A stretch of DNA of 64,000 nucleotides, from positions 124,001-188,000 of the forward strand of contig NZ_JAAGOB010000004.1 of assembly GCF_010550695.1 (NCBI RefSeq). The letters run 5' to 3'. Position numbers and translations under genes: made by a program. Within the stretch, counting starts at the first letter, position 1. Every line of letters begins with the position of its first letter. Of the stretch, positions 56,620 to 64,000 are shown in pieces. The stretch is from Phytoactinopolyspora alkaliphila (GTDB taxonomy: Bacteria > Actinomycetota > Actinomycetes > Jiangellales > Jiangellaceae). The notes under the pieces were generated by a model. The model was not told where the DNA came from. It saw nothing but the letters and a program-made list of their open reading frames with translations, and did not search any database.

Positions 56620-57762
56620 CTACCCGGAAAGCCGGATCGGCATGGCCAGGTATCGGTAACCCGAGGTGGGCTCCGCCTCGAGGCTCTCGATGCCCTGAAT
56701 CACCACCGGTTTGAGCGGGGTGTCGGTGAACGACAGATACACGAACGGCGTACCCAGAGCCTGCAGGCCGTCGAGCAAGTATCCCGGGTTGAAGCCCGTG
56801 GCGATGGCCGGCCCCTCCACGTGCGCCTGGAGGGCTTCCGAGGCCTGTGCGTCTTCGCCGCTTCCGGCTTCGAGGACCACCTGGCCGTCGTCGAATGCCA
56901 GCCGTACAGGGGTGTTCCGCTCGGCCACGAGCGAGACACGCTTCACCGAGTCGATCAACGACGCGATCTCGACCTTGGCGACCGTAGCGATCTCGGCGGG
57001 GAAGAGCCTGCGATAGTTGGGCACCCATTCACCGTCGATGAGCCGGCTGGTGGTGTGCCTTCCGCCGGCCGCGATACCGATGAGGCTGTCGTCTGTGTCG
57101 CCTCCGAGCGCGAGCGTGATGTCTCCGGCCGAGGCGAGCGTCTTGGTGGCATCCACGAGTGTTCGCGCCGGTACGAGAGCCACGGCGGAGACGTCGGGGC
57201 GCCCCGGGTTCCAGGTGAGTTCGCGCACGGCCAGCCGATACCTGTCGGTGGCACCGAGCGTGACGGTCTCGCCCTCGATCTCGATACGAATGCCGGTGAG
57301 GGTGGGCAGCATGTCGTCGCGTCCGGCCGCGACGGCGACCTGACCGACGGCCTCGGCGAAGACAGTGCCTTCCACCGTTCCCGATGCTGCCGGGAGCGCA
57401 GGCAACTCCGGGTACTCCTCAACGGGGAGGGTCACCAAAGTGAACCGAGCGTTGCCGCAAGTGATGACAACCTTGGATCCATCTGCGGTGAACTCGACCG
57501 GCTTCGCCGGCAGTGACCGCGCGATGTCGGCGAGAAGCTTGCCGGAGACCAGCACGGTCCCGGGATCGGCGACCTCGGCCGAGACGGAAACCTTGCCGGA
57601 CACCTCGTAGTCGAAGGACGAGAAGGCGACCTGCCCGTCTGAGGCGTCGAGCCGCAGGCCGGCGAGGACCGGAACCGTTGGCCGGTTAGGCAGGGTACGA
57701 GCCGTCCATGCGACGGCTTCGGCGAGTACGTCGCGTTCGAGCCGGAACTTCACCGGTTTCAC
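56620..57762 (-). CDS. dnaN: DNA polymerase III beta subunit (sliding clamp)
   Basis: 380 residues. Three clamp domains: KFRLERDVLAEAVAWTARTLPNRPTVPVLAGL, FTLVTLPVEEYPELPALP and the C-terminal MPIRLSG. GTG at 57762 has GGGGAGG upstream but only 3 nt between; an alternative GTG at 57753 gives the more conserved VKFRLERDVL start but 12-nt spacing. Forms the processivity ring for the polymerase. First gene downstream of oriC on this strand. Confidence 0.96.
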   Translation of the reverse strand: MKPVKFRLERDVLAEAVAWTARTLPNRPTVPVLAGLRLDASDGQVAFSSFDYEVSGKVSVSAEVADPGTVLVSGKLLADIARSLPAKPVEFTADGSKVVITCGNARFTLVTLPVEEYPELPALPAASGTVEGTVFAEAVGQVAVAAGRDDMLPTLTGIRIEIEGETVTLGATDRYRLAVRELTWNPGRPDVSAVALVPARTLVDATKTLASAGDITLALGGDTDDSLIGIAAGGRHTTSRLIDGEWVPNYRRLFPAEIATVAKVEIASLIDSVKRVSLVAERNTPVRLAFDDGQVVLEAGSGEDAQASEALQAHVEGPAIATGFNPGYLLDGLQALGTPFVYLSFTDTPLKPVVIQGIESLEAEPTSGYRYLAMPIRLSG

Positions 57763-58172
57763 CGTCCTCCCCGCGGGACTAGCCCGGCGGATGTTCTGAG
57801 AGAGATGTTTGAGCGATCAGCGTTGGTGCGAGTCATCCTTGCACGAGCAGGCGACAGTCGACGTGGACGGTCCGGAGGTTTTTCCACACGAGCTGCCCCA
57901 GGTGAGTTGTGTGGTTCTTCATTACCCATAGATAGTCTCGTCTTGGCCATAGCGTCGGTGGAAACTGTGGACAGGGGTCGAAATCCCTGGCAGGTCCCAG
58001 TTTTCTCGTCCACCGCGGTTGTGGAGGCGGCGGGGACGAGACGTGGACACATCGGCGTTGTCCACGTGTAAGAGTCAGCTGTCCACCTCCGGTCCACCGA
58101 AAGAAGTCTCTGTTCCACAGACTTTTCCACATCCTGTGCGGAGTGGATCATGACGTCCGGGCGCTGCATGTC
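57763..58172. other. Chromosomal origin oriC (dnaA-dnaN intergenic)
   Basis: The 410-bp gap holds a cluster of DnaA boxes: TTTTCCACA (57880-57888, 58123-58131), minus-strand CTGTCCACA (57966-57974), minus-strand GTGTCCACG (58042-58050), TTGTCCACG (58058-58066), CTGTCCACC (58079-58087) and TGTTCCACA (58111-58119). They are the degenerate, GC-tolerant boxes of actinobacterial origins. An AT-richer stretch around 57905-57950 may help unwinding. Placement between dnaA and dnaN is the norm. Confidence 0.9.
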
Positions 58173-59675
58173 TCAGGACTGCCGTGCTTGTTGCTTGATG
58201 CGGTTAGTCAGCTCGGTGACCTGGTTGAACACGCTGCGGCGTTCGGCCATCAGAGTGCGGATCTTGCGCTGGGCGTGCATGACCGTGGTGTGATCCCGGC
58301 CGCCGAAGTGCTGACCGATCTTGGGAAGGGACAGGTCGGTCAGCTCGCGGCACAGGTACATAGCGATCTGCCGTGCTGTCACCAGAACCCGGCTGCGGCT
58401 GGTGCCCTGGAGGTCCTCGATCGTGAGGCCGAAATAGCCGGCCGTCTGGGCCATGATGGTTGCCGCGGTGATCTCCGGCCCGGTGTCGTTGCTCACCAGA
58501 TCACGCAGCACCACCTCAGCGAGATTGCGGTCTACGGGCTGGCGATTGAGACTCGCGAACGCCGTGACACGAATCAGCGCCCCTTCAAGCTCTCGGATGT
58601 TGGTGACGACCTTGCTGGCGATGTACTCCAGGACGTCCGGCGGCACGTTGAGACTGTCCTGGGCCGCCTTCTTCGACAGGATGGCGATCCGAGTCTCGAG
58701 GTCCGGCGGCTGAACGTCACAGATCAAACCCCATTCGAAGCGGTTGCGCAGCCGGTCCTCGAGCGCCGAGAGCTGCTTCGGCGGGCGATCCGAGGTGATG
58801 ACGATCTGCTTGCTCGCGTTGTGCAGGGTGTTGAACGTGTGGAAGAACTCTTCCTGCGTCTGGATCTTTCCCTCGAGGAACTGGATGTCGTCGATGAGCA
58901 GGACGTCGACATCGCGATAGCGACGCTGAAAGGCTGACGCCTTGTCGTCGCGGATGGAGTTGATGAAGTCGTTGGTGAACTCCTCGGAGCTGACGTATCG
59001 AACCCGTGTGCCCGGGTACATGTCCCGGGCGTAATGGCCGATCGCATGCAGCAGATGAGTCTTGCCGAGGCCTGAGTCGCCGTAGACGAGCAGCGGGTTG
59101 TAGGCCTTTCCGGGAGCTTCGGCTACGGCGACCGTCGCGGCGTGGGCGAAGCGGTTGCTCGAGCCGATGACGAAGGTGTCGAACGTGTAGCGCGAGTTCA
59201 GGTGTGGTGCCTCCACTGGCGCGGCGGTGTTCGGCAGATCGGAGCGATCGCGGCGCGGTGACGGTATGAACTCGCGGTTGTCGGCCGCTTCCGGGGCTCG
59301 CTGGGTGATCGGAATGGGCTCTGGCGCGGCATGAGCACCCGCGTCCGGCGTGTCGTGTTCGGTGGGCGACGGCATGGGGTGCGCGTCTCGCGTCGGCGAC
59401 TGGTCAGGAGGGGCGCTCACGCTGATGGCGAGCGAGACGGGTGTGCCGAGAACGGCGGTGAGGGCGTCGGTGAGCGGCGAGCGCAGCCGCTGTTCGATCT
59501 GGGCTCGCGCGAAATCGCTGGGCACAGCGATCACCGCTGTCCCTTCGACCAACGTGACCGGCCGTGCCTGAGCGAGGAAAGCCCGCTGCTGAGGTCCGAT
59601 GTGCTGGTCTCCGTCCAGCGCATCGAGAGCCTTCGCCCACGCGACGACGAAATCGGTCGCCGGCTGTTCCGTCAC
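58173..59675 (-). CDS. dnaA: Chromosomal replication initiator DnaA
   Basis: 500 residues. Domain I (~1-85), variable linker (~86-150), AAA+ domain with Walker [10 protein letters not shown] (199-207) and Walker [10 protein letters not shown], and the DnaA box-binding signature [12 protein letters not shown] chose the GTG at 59675 because [13 protein letters not shown] matches mycobacterial DnaA and has GGAG upstream; the frame is open to 59771. Binds oriC to start replication. Confidence 0.96.
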   Translation of the reverse strand: MTEQPATDFVVAWAKALDALDGDQHIGPQQRAFLAQARPVTLVEGTAVIAVPSDFARAQIEQRLRSPLTDALTAVLGTPVSLAISVSAPPDQSPTRDAHPMPSPTEHDTPDAGAHAAPEPIPITQRAPEAADNREFIPSPRRDRSDLPNTAAPVEAPHLNSRYTFDTFVIGSSNRFAHAATVAVAEAPGKAYNPLLVYGDSGLGKTHLLHAIGHYARDMYPGTRVRYVSSEEFTNDFINSIRDDKASAFQRRYRDVDVLLIDDIQFLEGKIQTQEEFFHTFNTLHNASKQIVITSDRPPKQLSALEDRLRNRFEWGLICDVQPPDLETRIAILSKKAAQDSLNVPPDVLEYIASKVVTNIRELEGALIRVTAFASLNRQPVDRNLAEVVLRDLVSNDTGPEITAATIMAQTAGYFGLTIEDLQGTSRSRVLVTARQIAMYLCRELTDLSLPKIGQHFGGRDHTTVMHAQRKIRTLMAERRSVFNQVTELTNRIKQQARQS

Positions 59676-60179
59676 TCCGCACTCCAAACTGGCGACATTT
59701 CTCCGCGCCATCCCCGTAACACGTTGTCCACACCCTCCTCCACAGGCTGTGGAGAATGCCGCCGCGAGCACACTTTCTGGTAGCCCCCGCCGCTTGACGT
59801 GCGTCGATGCCCGTCATGAAGATCGTGTGGCGCTCCGACATCTCGTGCTGTCGGACACGTGACGCTAACAACATGCGGGCCTGCGTTCAACCGATGTCCA
59901 CAGGTTACGCGGGAAATCGCCGGCGTGTCGCTAAGCTATGGGCTCGGATTCGGATGAGAAGCTGATGTGTTTTCGCGCACTCCCTGAAACGGAGGCACGG
60001 CCAGTTTGACCTGAGGTGCCGCGTGCGCGTACCGTTAATCGGTCCGGCGAGGGCCTTCTTCAGCGTGCTCAGGGTGTGTCTGCCCGGGGTTTTTTGCGTG
60101 CAGAAGGCGGTGGCCGGATGAATCGACCAAACATGTATCAATGCAGGCAGATGCCTCGACGATCTTCAGGAGCCCGGAC
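59676..60179. promoter_or_regulatory. Divergent dnaA-rpmH control region
   Basis: 504 bp between dnaA (-) and rpmH (+). It has TTGTCCACA (59724-59732) and, on minus, TTCTCCACA (59748-59756) and an ATGTCCACA (59894-59902) close to the dnaA start, suggesting DnaA autoregulation. CTCCACA/TGTGGAG (59738-59754) forms a dyad. The remaining ~270 bp, with the rpmH promoter, show no recognised element. Confidence 0.7.
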
Positions 60180-60314
60180 GTGAAGCGTACATTCCAGCCG
60201 AACAACCGCCGTCGTGCCAGGACCCACGGCTTCCGGCTGCGCATGCGCACCCGGGCCGGCCGGACCATCATGTCCGCTCGCCGCCGTAAGGGCCGCGCCA
60301 AGCTGTCCGCTTGA
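60180..60314 (+). CDS. rpmH: 50S ribosomal protein L34
   Basis: 44 residues, [20 protein letters not shown] and then [24 protein letters not shown]-like end. GTG at 60180 with CAGGAG upstream. Conserved opposite dnaA in bacteria. Confidence 0.97.
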   Translation: MKRTFQPNNRRRARTHGFRLRMRTRAGRTIMSARRRKGRAKLSA

Positions 60315-60342
60315 ACTCCGACCACCACCCCTGGACGCTTTC

Positions 60343-60696
60343 GTGCTGAAGGCCGAGCACCGGCTTCGACGGTCTGACGAGTTCTCGTCGGCGGTGCGCC
60401 GTGGCGCCGCGGCTCGGCGTGCCTCGGTTGTGGTGCATGTGGCTCCGGGCACAGACGAAGATGGTCCGGCGAAGGTCGGTTTTGTCGTAGGACGAGCAGT
60501 GGGAGGCGCCGTGGTTCGTAACGCTGTGCGCCGCAGGTTGCGCCATCTGATGGCCGCCCGTCTCCCCATGCTCCCCTCCGGTGCCACCGTTGTGGTCAGG
60601 GCGCTTCCTGGAGCTGGCCTGGCAGCGCGGGCATCATTGGCCGCCGATCTCGACAAGGCCTTGGCCAGCGCCTTGCGCCGCGCTCAGGACCAGTAA
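60343..60696 (+). CDS. rnpA: Ribonuclease P protein component
   Basis: 117 residues. LKAEHRLRRSDEFSSAVRRG, KVGFVVGRAVGGAVVRNAVRRRLRHLM (the RNR motif) are the RnpA signature. It assists the RNA subunit in tRNA 5' processing. GTG at 60343, 28 nt after rpmH. Stop and yidD start share one base. Confidence 0.95.
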   Translation: MLKAEHRLRRSDEFSSAVRRGAAARRASVVVHVAPGTDEDGPAKVGFVVGRAVGGAVVRNAVRRRLRHLMAARLPMLPSGATVVVRALPGAGLAARASLAADLDKALASALRRAQDQ

Positions 60697-61058
60697 TGAA
60701 CGTGCTCACCGCGGCGGTGGCGGCACCGATCAAGCTGTACCGGCTGGTCGTCAGCCCGACCTACGGCCAGACCTGTCGCTATTACCCCAGCTGCTCTGCC
60801 TACGCCCTGGCCGCCGTGGAGAACCACGGTGCCGGCCGGGGCGTTTGGCTTGCGCTGCGCCGCCTTGGCCGCTGCCACCCGTGGTGTGAGGGAGGGGTGG
60901 ATCTGGTGCCGACGACGGAGAACTACCGTTGGTGGGGCCGCGCCGCGGGGACGGACGGCGAGGATCACACCGACGATGCCGTTCGCGGCACCGATACCAA
61001 CGCCCCGGCCGGCGGCTTCTCTACGCCGGTACTGCCGACTCGACCCACGATCTCTTAG
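60696..61058 (+). CDS. yidD: Membrane protein insertion efficiency factor YidD
   Basis: 120 residues. LYRLVVSPTYGQTCRYYPSCSAYALAAVENHGAGRGVWLALRRLGRCHPW contains the conserved cysteines and Trp. C-terminal ~40 residues are a disordered extension. Acts with YidC at the membrane. Starts inside the rnpA stop (TAATG). Confidence 0.94.
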   Translation: MNVLTAAVAAPIKLYRLVVSPTYGQTCRYYPSCSAYALAAVENHGAGRGVWLALRRLGRCHPWCEGGVDLVPTTENYRWWGRAAGTDGEDHTDDAVRGTDTNAPAGGFSTPVLPTRPTIS

Positions 61059-61072
61059 GAGCTTGAGGACCT

Positions 61073-62020
61073 GTGGATACCGTTCTCGCGCCGCTGCTGT
61101 GGCTGGTCAGCTGGATCATGATTGGCTGGCACTGGCTCTTCGCGGAACTCCTGGGCATCGACCACGACGGCGCGAACTGGGCGTTGTCGATCATCGGGCT
61201 GGTGATCGTCATCCGTACGCTGTTGATCCCGCTCTTTGTTCGGCAGATCAAGTCCCAGCGCAAGATGCAGCTGTTGCAACCCCAGTTGCGTGAGCTGCAG
61301 AAGAAGTACAAGGGCGACCGTGAGCGTCTCCAGCAGGAGATGATGAAGCTCTACAAGAAGACCGGTACCAATCCGTTCGCCTCGTGTCTTCCCATCCTGC
61401 TGCAGGCGCCCTTCCTCTTCTCGCTTTTCAGAGTTCTCGACGGAATCGCCCGTGACGCGCCACGTGGCGCCTTTGCGAACGAGAGCAATGAGCATCTGTT
61501 CGTCTCGGCTGGGCAGGCGAAGATCTTCGGTGCGGAGCTGGCCGAGTCATTCCTCACCACCGAGGTGACGGCTACCCGGGTCATGGCAGTGATCATGGTC
61601 ATCGGCATGGTGGTGTCCCAGTTCATCACCCAGCGGCAAATCATGCGCAAGAACATGCCGAAGGAGGCACTGGAAGGTCCCTTCGCGCAGCAGCAGAAGA
61701 TCCTCCTTTACGTGCTGCCACTGGTCTTCCTCTTCTCCGGTGTCTACTTCCCGCTCGGCACCGTTCTGTACTGGCTGACCTCCAACTTCTGGACCATGGG
61801 CCAGCAGCTGTACGTGATCCGCCGGATGCCCGCGCCAGGCAGTGATGCCGAGAAGGCACAGCAGCGTCGGCAGGCGGAGCGTGCCAAGCGCAAGGGACTC
61901 ACGGTCGCGGAGCCCGAGGCGCCGAAGGTCGAGCCTGGACAGCAGAATGGTGAAGCGCCGGAGCGAAAGCAACCGAAGCGTATGACCCGGGCTGAGCGCA
62001 ACAAGAAGAAGCGTAAGTAA
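61073..62020 (+). CDS. yidC: Membrane protein insertase YidC
   Basis: 315 residues with five or six helices, no large periplasmic domain (Gram-positive type). The conserved core LLQPQLRELQKKYKGDRERLQQEMMKLYKKTGTNPFASCLPILLQAPFLFSLF and the basic C-terminal tail (KRMTRAERNKKKRK) that contacts ribosomes are present. GTG at 61073. Confidence 0.96.
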   Translation: MDTVLAPLLWLVSWIMIGWHWLFAELLGIDHDGANWALSIIGLVIVIRTLLIPLFVRQIKSQRKMQLLQPQLRELQKKYKGDRERLQQEMMKLYKKTGTNPFASCLPILLQAPFLFSLFRVLDGIARDAPRGAFANESNEHLFVSAGQAKIFGAELAESFLTTEVTATRVMAVIMVIGMVVSQFITQRQIMRKNMPKEALEGPFAQQQKILLYVLPLVFLFSGVYFPLGTVLYWLTSNFWTMGQQLYVIRRMPAPGSDAEKAQQRRQAERAKRKGLTVAEPEAPKVEPGQQNGEAPERKQPKRMTRAERNKKKRK

Positions 62021-62069
62021 GCGGTCCCGATCCGGGAAGCTGAGATCTGTGGTTCTTGAGGAGTCAGCG

Positions 62070-62585
62070 GTGAGTGAAGACGTGAGTACGACGACGACGC
62101 CGGACGTGGAGGCAGATGGCTCGCCGGACATACGGCACCTGGAGCACGAGGGTGACGTGGCTGCGGACTACCTCGAAGGGCTGCTCGACATCGCCGATCT
62201 GGACGGCGACATCGACATGGACGTCGAGAACGCGCGCGCGATGGTGTCGATCGTCGGCGATGATCTCGAGACGCTGATCGGCGCCGACGGCAAGGTCCTC
62301 GAGGCGCTTCAGGAGTTGACCCGCCTCGCCGTGTGGCGGGAGACGGGTGAGCGGACGAGGCTGATGCTCGACATCGGCGGCTTCCGGGCGCGCCGCAAGC
62401 GCGAGCTGATCGATCTGGCTACGCGTGCTGTCGAGGCGGTCAAGGCCAGTGGCGAGGCGGAGTCGCTTGGTGCTATGACTCCGTTCGAGCGCAAGGTGGT
62501 TCACGACACGGTCGCCGACGCGGGTCTGCGCAGCGAGTCGGAAGGTACCGAGCCGCGTCGTTACGTGGTGGTCTTGCCGACGTGA
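62070..62585 (+). CDS. jag: Jag/SpoIIIJ-associated RNA-binding protein
   Basis: 171 residues. KH-like (DLETLIGADGKVLEALQELTRLAVWRET) and R3H (PFERKVVHDTVADAGLRSESEGTEPRRYVVV) domains; the Jag-N domain is absent. Commonly follows yidC. I chose GTG at 62070 with GAGGAG 6 nt upstream rather than 62049. Confidence 0.92.
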   Translation: MSEDVSTTTTPDVEADGSPDIRHLEHEGDVAADYLEGLLDIADLDGDIDMDVENARAMVSIVGDDLETLIGADGKVLEALQELTRLAVWRETGERTRLMLDIGGFRARRKRELIDLATRAVEAVKASGEAESLGAMTPFERKVVHDTVADAGLRSESEGTEPRRYVVVLPT

Positions 62586-63292
62586 GAGACGGTCCTGGGT
62601 CGTCGGTTTCACGTGAAACAGGAGGAGCGCCCCCCGCCGCCGAGACGGTGTTCGGGGAGCGTCTCCCACTAGCGCGACGGTACGTCTCCTGGCTTACCGG
62701 CGCAGGTATCGAGCGCGGACTTATCGGCCCCCGCGAAGTCCCGCGCATCTGGGAGCGCCATGTCTTGAACTGCGCGGTCGTTGCCGAGCTGGTGGGCCGC
62801 GGACGGCGCGTGGCGGACATCGGTTCGGGAGCCGGCCTGCCGGGACTGGCCATGGCGATCTCACGGCCGGATCTGACCATGGTGTTGATTGAACCGATGC
62901 TCAGGCGGGCTGACTATCTGCAAGAGGTCGTGGAGGATCTCGGCCTCGAGTCGGTAAGCGTGGTGCGAAGTCGGGCGGAGCATTACATGGCCCCGGAGCC
63001 GTTCGACGTCGTCACGGCACGGGCCGTGGCGAAGCTCAGTGCCTTGGCGGAATGGTCGATGCCGTTGCTCCGCCCGGGCGGGACACTACTGGCTCTCAAG
63101 GGGCAATCTGTACATGAAGAGCTACGTGGCTCGGAAAAGGCGCTGCGTCGCGCAGACGCCGAGAGGTGGTCAGTGGAATCCGCCGGGAGCGATGTGCTGA
63201 ATCCGGCTACCGTGGTCGCAGTAGTGACCAAACGCGTTCGTCCGGCGGCACACACGCAGAAGGGCGCGGGACGACCCGGAAGGAAGTCCTGA
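62582..63292 (+). CDS. rsmG: 16S rRNA (guanine527-N7)-methyltransferase
   Basis: 236 residues. [37 protein letters not shown] is the SAM-binding and conserved core; [12 protein letters not shown] later. It methylates G527 of 16S rRNA; loss gives low-level streptomycin resistance. Starts at GTG 62582, overlapping the jag stop. A parS palindrome lies in its first codons. Confidence 0.95.
   Translation: MRDGPGSSVSRETGGAPPAAETVFGERLPLARRYVSWLTGAGIERGLIGPREVPRIWERHVLNCAVVAELVGRGRRVADIGSGAGLPGLAMAISRPDLTMVLIEPMLRRADYLQEVVEDLGLESVSVVRSRAEHYMAPEPFDVVTARAVAKLSALAEWSMPLLRPGGTLLALKGQSVHEELRGSEKALRRADAERWSVESAGSDVLNPATVVAVVTKRVRPAAHTQKGAGRPGRKS
62606..62619. other. parS centromere-like site
   Basis: GTTTCACGTGAAAC is the exact bacterial parS palindrome bound by ParB. 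It lies in the rsmG coding region and 680 bp upstream of parA. Confidence 0.88.
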
Positions 63293-63297
63293 GACTT

Positions 63298-64000
63298 ATG
63301 ACAGCGGTGGCGCGGGGGCTCGGCTGGCCCAAACGTGAGGTGTCGAGAGCCGGAGAGTTCGGCGGATCCCCAGGGTCCGACGGCCCGGTCGGCTGGCTGG
63401 GCCAGCTGGCACCGCCGACCACGTCGGCGTCTGATAAGAACGAGGGGTCCGTTCCGGGGACGCGGGCGCCGAGCGCCCCGGTGGAAGCCCGCGCACAGCC
63501 TCATACCGCATCGTCACCGAGTGACGGCGCGAGTCGCCCAGAATCGGCACAACCTCCGAAGGATGAACCGGTGAGCGCTGACGAGCAGATCGTCGACCAT
63601 GACGTGCCAGCCCCCATGCATACGGCCACGGAGTATGCGCGCCTCGGAGCGCCGGGATCTCTGGCCGACACAGACACGCCGATCGCGCGTGAGGCGGCGG
63701 CGGCCCTGATGGCTGTCGGCCGGAGCCGGATTCCGATGCCGAAGCCGGACGCGCCCCGGGTGATGGTGGTGGCCAACCAGAAGGGTGGCGTAGGCAAGAC
63801 CACGACGGCGGTGAACCTCGCTGCCGCATTGGCGGTGAGCGGTTTGCGGGTGCTCGTGATCGATCTGGATCCGCAGGGCAATGCTTCCACCGCGCTCGGC
63901 ATCGATCATCACGCGGAGATTCCGAGTATCTATGACGTGATGATCGAAGAGGCGCCGATGGGGACCGTTGTACAGAAGGTCGAGGGATTCGAGACCTTGT
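63298..64000 (+). CDS. parA: Chromosome-partitioning ATPase ParA, 5' part
   Basis: The start at ATG 63298 is four nt after rsmG; the protein is cut by the window edge after about 234 residues. Residues ~1-155 form a long disordered leader, then [23 protein letters not shown] is the deviant Walker A of Par[12 protein letters not shown] precedes it, as in other actinobacterial ParA. Works with ParB on parS. Confidence 0.9.
   Translation, partial: MTAVARGLGWPKREVSRAGEFGGSPGSDGPVGWLGQLAPPTTSASDKNEGSVPGTRAPSAPVEARAQPHTASSPSDGASRPESAQPPKDEPVSADEQIVDHDVPAPMHTATEYARLGAPGSLADTDTPIAREAAAALMAVGRSRIPMPKPDAPRVMVVANQKGGVGKTTTAVNLAAALAVSGLRVLVIDLDPQGNASTALGIDHHAEIPSIYDVMIEEAPMGTVVQKVEGFETL

Overview
The window is a gene-dense, GC-rich chromosomal segment from an actinobacterium and includes the replication origin. 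The evidence is the block rpmH / dnaA / oriC / dnaN / gnd / recF / DUF721 / gyrB / gyrA / DUF3566 / tRNA-Ile / tRNA-Ala / DLW-39, the crgA-to-fhaA division and Ser/Thr-kinase cluster, frequent GTG starts and the actinobacterial DUF families (DUF3180, DUF1707, DUF881, DUF3662). Gene order resembles Streptomyces, Nocardioides, Kribbella and Jiangella. A Jiangellales-type organism is my guess, and the sequence alone does not settle it. I saw no rRNA genes, CRISPR array or complete insertion sequence.

Layout. 1-10.7 kb: a partial fba, ptsH (HPr), a nitroreductase, a tyrosine phosphatase, purD followed by the folate genes folP-folB-folK with DUF3180, then DUF1707, NUDIX, CAP-domain, TetR and DUF2786 genes. 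Two convergent gene ends here (1431-1577 and 6224-6329) carry very long inverted repeats. 10.8-19.4 kb: soxR with its operator, then a minus-strand carbohydrate cluster: a GntR regulator, a lipoprotein binding protein, two permeases, an SDR dehydrogenase, a glucarate-dehydratase-like enolase and a large (alpha/alpha)6 glycosidase. It has no ATPase of its own. 19.8-25.4 kb: a DrrAB-like exporter, and opposite it a two-component system with a second ABC exporter and what looks like the stump of an MFS gene.

26-38.5 kb: tRNA-Leu, then fhaA-fhaB-pstP-ftsW/rodA-pbpA-pknB, which couples Ser/Thr phosphorylation to peptidoglycan synthesis. Convergent to it are pabA and DUF881. Next come crgA, a rhomboid protease, a cyclophilin and a membrane protein with a histone-H1-like tail. 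A cluster of DnaA boxes, two matching TTATCCACA exactly, sits between the convergent crgA and rhomboid genes, about 22 kb from oriC. 38.5-47.6 kb: an orphan cyanophycin-synthetase-like ATP-grasp enzyme, an AraC-VOC-UvrA-like operon, tRNA-Ala, a TipA-type MerR regulator with an internal start, DLW-39, a small HTH protein, a thiamine-binding-type protein, a YbaK deacylase, purC and DUF3592.

47.7-64 kb: tRNA-Ile and the origin block. oriC lies between dnaN and dnaA (57763-58172). On the other side rpmH-rnpA-yidD-yidC-jag-rsmG-parA run away from the origin, with one exact parS palindrome inside rsmG and parA cut by the window edge. The regions I found most worth a second look are the two convergent palindromes, the crgA/rhomboid DnaA-box cluster, the histone-tailed membrane protein, the TipAL/TipAS arrangement and the orphan ATP-grasp gene.
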